Positions 1-64,000 of a DNA stretch of 64,000 nt are shown one piece after another (within the stretch, counting starts at the first letter, position 1; the number at the start of each line of letters is the position of its first letter). The notes beneath the pieces are model-generated. The model did not search any database. It worked only from the letters and a program-made list of their open reading frames with translations, and was not told the DNA's origin. Location of the stretch: assembly GCA_020091685.1 (NCBI GenBank), contig CM034608.1, forward strand, positions 6,917,751 through 6,981,750, written 5' to 3'. Source of the stretch: Lutjanus erythropterus. Its lineage: Eukaryota; Chordata; Actinopteri; Lutjaniformes; Lutjanidae. Made by a program: the position numbers and the translations under genes.

Positions 1-61287
<61,287 letters not shown>

Positions 61288-64000
61288 CTGGCGGAGACAC
61301 AGAGAGGGAAAAACATTTAAAAAACTACAGCATGAAATAAGAGGACTTAGGATTGATCCGTGAAACATCCAGCATGTCTGTCTTTGTTAGACTGAACAAG
61401 GCACTGAATCCTATCTGAATATGTCCAAATGAAGGATGAGTGAAAGCCTTGCGAAAATCCATAATTTACTCTCAACTTCATCCTTAATATATATATATTT
61501 TTTTATGAAATTACACCTACAGTAATGCAGTATTGGTAGACATACTGTATCTTTGATTTGTCTAAATTTATTTCTCTGTGACGTCTGTATTTCAGCATAG
61601 TATATCCTAAACTATACACTCTGGGTTCAGCAACATGCTTTTGTTTTTTGTGGTTGAGGGTCACAAACTGCTGACTAAGCAGCTGCCAGCTGTACCAGCT
61701 AATGGCCATTCTGTTTTTAGCATGCTAACAGTCCAACCAAGGCTAAAAGTCATTCCTGAGCTGTTGGAGTATTTGTCATATTTCTGCAGTCATTTGATAT
61801 CAGACACATATTGTATGTAAATGACAAAACATCTGCTCTGTAATAAACTATATTTGTAAAAACTTAAGATAGTGTCAGGTAAGATTTATGCTGCATTCTA
61901 GGGATGCTCCCCAATAGACAACTGAACCATTTTCATTTATTCGGTAGTCGTGGGAAAAACCCACCTCAGACAGGTTCAGGTGGGGATGCACAAAGTGTTT
62001 GAGGAGCAAGTTTGTAACTTAGCAAGTTAATTGCTAACTGTACATTATCCACCGTGTTGATTAGCCCGCTATTATTTGTTTTTGTGAAGCTGGAAGTTAA
62101 TTCTTGTGTTCTGAACAACAAGGTTATACTGTGTTAAATAAATCCTTGCTGGTTGTTCCAACATGTTGTGAGTCATTACCCTTTTTTCCATTAGCATTTA
62201 ACAGGCTGCTCACTTTGTGTCCAAAAAAACATATGTTTAAATAATTACACTAATATCATAAACACCGAATGACAAGCCGCCTAATGGCTTGAACTGATGA
62301 CTACTGGTCAATGAAGAAAATCTTTAGTAGATGCAGCAGATTCCTGCAGATGGTAAACAGCAAACAACATAATTTAGTGGATGAGAGCATGACGGTAAGA
62401 CCAGGTGAGGCCAGCAGAGAATATCAGCGGTGAAAACAGCAGACAGCATTACTATTCAAAGTTTAAATATTTTAACATTTTTGCTGTTCTGTGACAGAAT
62501 TTACAACCAGATCTTATGTAGCACCCTCACACAATGAGTAAGCTACTACTACTCAACTATTATTGCTTACTAGAATAATTACATAAAATAACACACAAAA
62601 CAGTTTTACTACACATTATTCCATTCTTTGTCAACAATACAACATCAGCAGAGCGACATATCATCATGCAAGTTTAGTTTTGCCGTCTTCCCATTCAATC
62701 GTTCTGTTTTGTTTTTCACATGCCATCCAGTAGGTGTTGTCCACATCTGCCTGTGTCAACATGAATGCAGCATTAGTGGAAATTTGTTCCACTAGACCAT
62801 TATAAACCACTCAAATGTATTTATACAATGTAACTTCACTATAGATGTAACTCTAAACTAGGTATAATATATATAGTAAACTAGTTGATTGGTATTAACA
62901 ACTCTGTCCAATATTAATGAAGTCACTTATTATGATGACGATTATTTTGGCAGGATACCACCTCATTAGTCTACAGAGGAGGAAGAAACTTTTTTCAAAT
63001 CTCTACAGATAATGCCCCCTTAAAATCCATGATGGTCGAGCTGGAAACGGTTTAAGATCCTTACAATTTGAACATATAAAAATAAAAGCATTGTTTATAT
63101 AGCACATAATGTGGTTGAATGTACATGTGCATAAAAGGAAATACAACCAGCATCACAGTATCCAATCCTGTGTTGTAAAATAATCAATAAATTAACCTTG
63201 TACCTTGTTTAACATTTACACAAGTGTTTGGATAGAGAAATAAAATATTCACATTTCAGTCCAAATATTTGCCTCAAGTGACCTTTGATTCTGTCGATGT
63301 ACTTGCTGCTATCACAACAAGTTTTAGACATTTCTATGAAGCTGTCTAGCTTTGCTCTTAACTGGAAGAGCAATGCATCGTTTTTCATGTCACAACAGTT
63401 ATAGGAACTCCACCACAAACTTCCACAAAGCAATTATTGCTCTGAAGGAAGCATATTGCCATAATGACTCCTGTTATGGCTTGCAGACAAATTAACACTT
63501 TGCGTGTTCAGCAAGATGAGAGCCAAAATTTCGTTCTCCAGCCGAGGTTAGGAGCAGGTCATATTCACATTAACAGATCTTCAGATCACTGTGTTTCATG
63601 CTAAAGCTCATACCAATACATGGTTTCATCACTGGAAAAAAATCCCTTGAATTAGTCATGAAATCTTGTGTCCAATCTTAAAATTGCTTTCTTCTTGAAA
63701 TATTTCCAACCCTTGTAAACAGGCACAAGTATCATGACTCAAAAATCTTGAATGTGTGCAGGCTGATTGGACGGTGCCAGGCCATTGTTCTAATGGCCTA
63801 TTATTCCAAAACCCCAATAGTCTGAAATATGGCCCATTGGACAACACATTCTCACTCCCTGTTCATCATATGCAGCAGCTTTGTCAGTACCCTTAAACTT
63901 TAAACTATGTACGTACTCCTCTAGCATCAGTTTAGCAGGTCTAATTAACAAAAGTTAATATGCAACAACCAGGACGCCTTTTACAATAAAGGCACACGAT
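61288..64000 (-). other. npr2: Intron upstream of exon A (incomplete)
   Basis: The acceptor ccag is at its left end; the donor lies beyond the window. I found no receptor exon, RNA gene or recognisable transposon here. Short open frames (for example near 63.2-63.4 kb, minus) have no recognisable motif. Confidence 0.75.

Noticed and set aside
63209..63433. A 5' receptor exon in the right-hand 2.7 kb
   Set aside because: The open frame there has no match to the ectodomain pattern and no fitting splice sites; the missing exons are more likely beyond the edge.

Overview
The window is one stretch of a ray-finned fish (teleost) genome, most likely a perch-like (percomorph) species. It holds most of a single protein-coding gene on the minus strand, a membrane receptor guanylyl cyclase of the natriuretic peptide receptor family. 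The kinase-homology and juxtamembrane parts look most like NPR2/GC-B. The organism call rests on GT-AG introns with tRNA-promoter SINE and L1-type retroelement debris, and on many short interspersed repeats whose sequences I recognise as common in percomorph fish. No species can be named.

Eighteen exons were read by hand. From 5' to 3' of the gene (right to left here) they lie at 61174-61287, 60605-60740, 58111-58205, 49122-49257, 46527-46611, 37443-37563, 35319-35393, 34217-34294, 28966-29070, 26273-26344, 25267-25426, 25000-25155, 21130-21298, 10402-10548, 9009-9132, 6975-7043, 5238-5412 and 2365-2463. All have GT donors and AG acceptors. Their phases agree at every junction, giving one open frame of 705 codons plus one base (2116 nt). 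In order they encode the membrane-proximal half of the ligand-binding ectodomain, a juxtamembrane cysteine loop, one transmembrane helix, the regulatory phosphosite segment, a kinase-homology pseudokinase domain, the dimerising coiled coil, and nearly all of the class III cyclase domain. The signal peptide, the N-terminal ectodomain, the last C-terminal residues and both UTRs lie outside the window. Compared with the 22-exon layout known for mammalian NPR1/NPR2, these are probably exons 3-20.

The introns make up about 97% of the window. They hold dead or non-autonomous transposable elements and simple repeats: a 5'-truncated L1 flanked by a perfect 15-bp target duplication (18620-19645), a second frameshifted L1 tail (49795-50800), a tRNA-derived SINE with a 15-bp target duplication (3726-3894), and a foldback element with another repeat nested in it (13739-14423). 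There are also several MITE-like families with inverted ends, three copies of one palindromic repeat, microsatellites, and a degenerate minisatellite. I found no second host gene, no RNA gene, and no evidence of a novel multi-gene system. The most useful outputs are the phase-checked gene model and the nested or TSD-flanked insertions.
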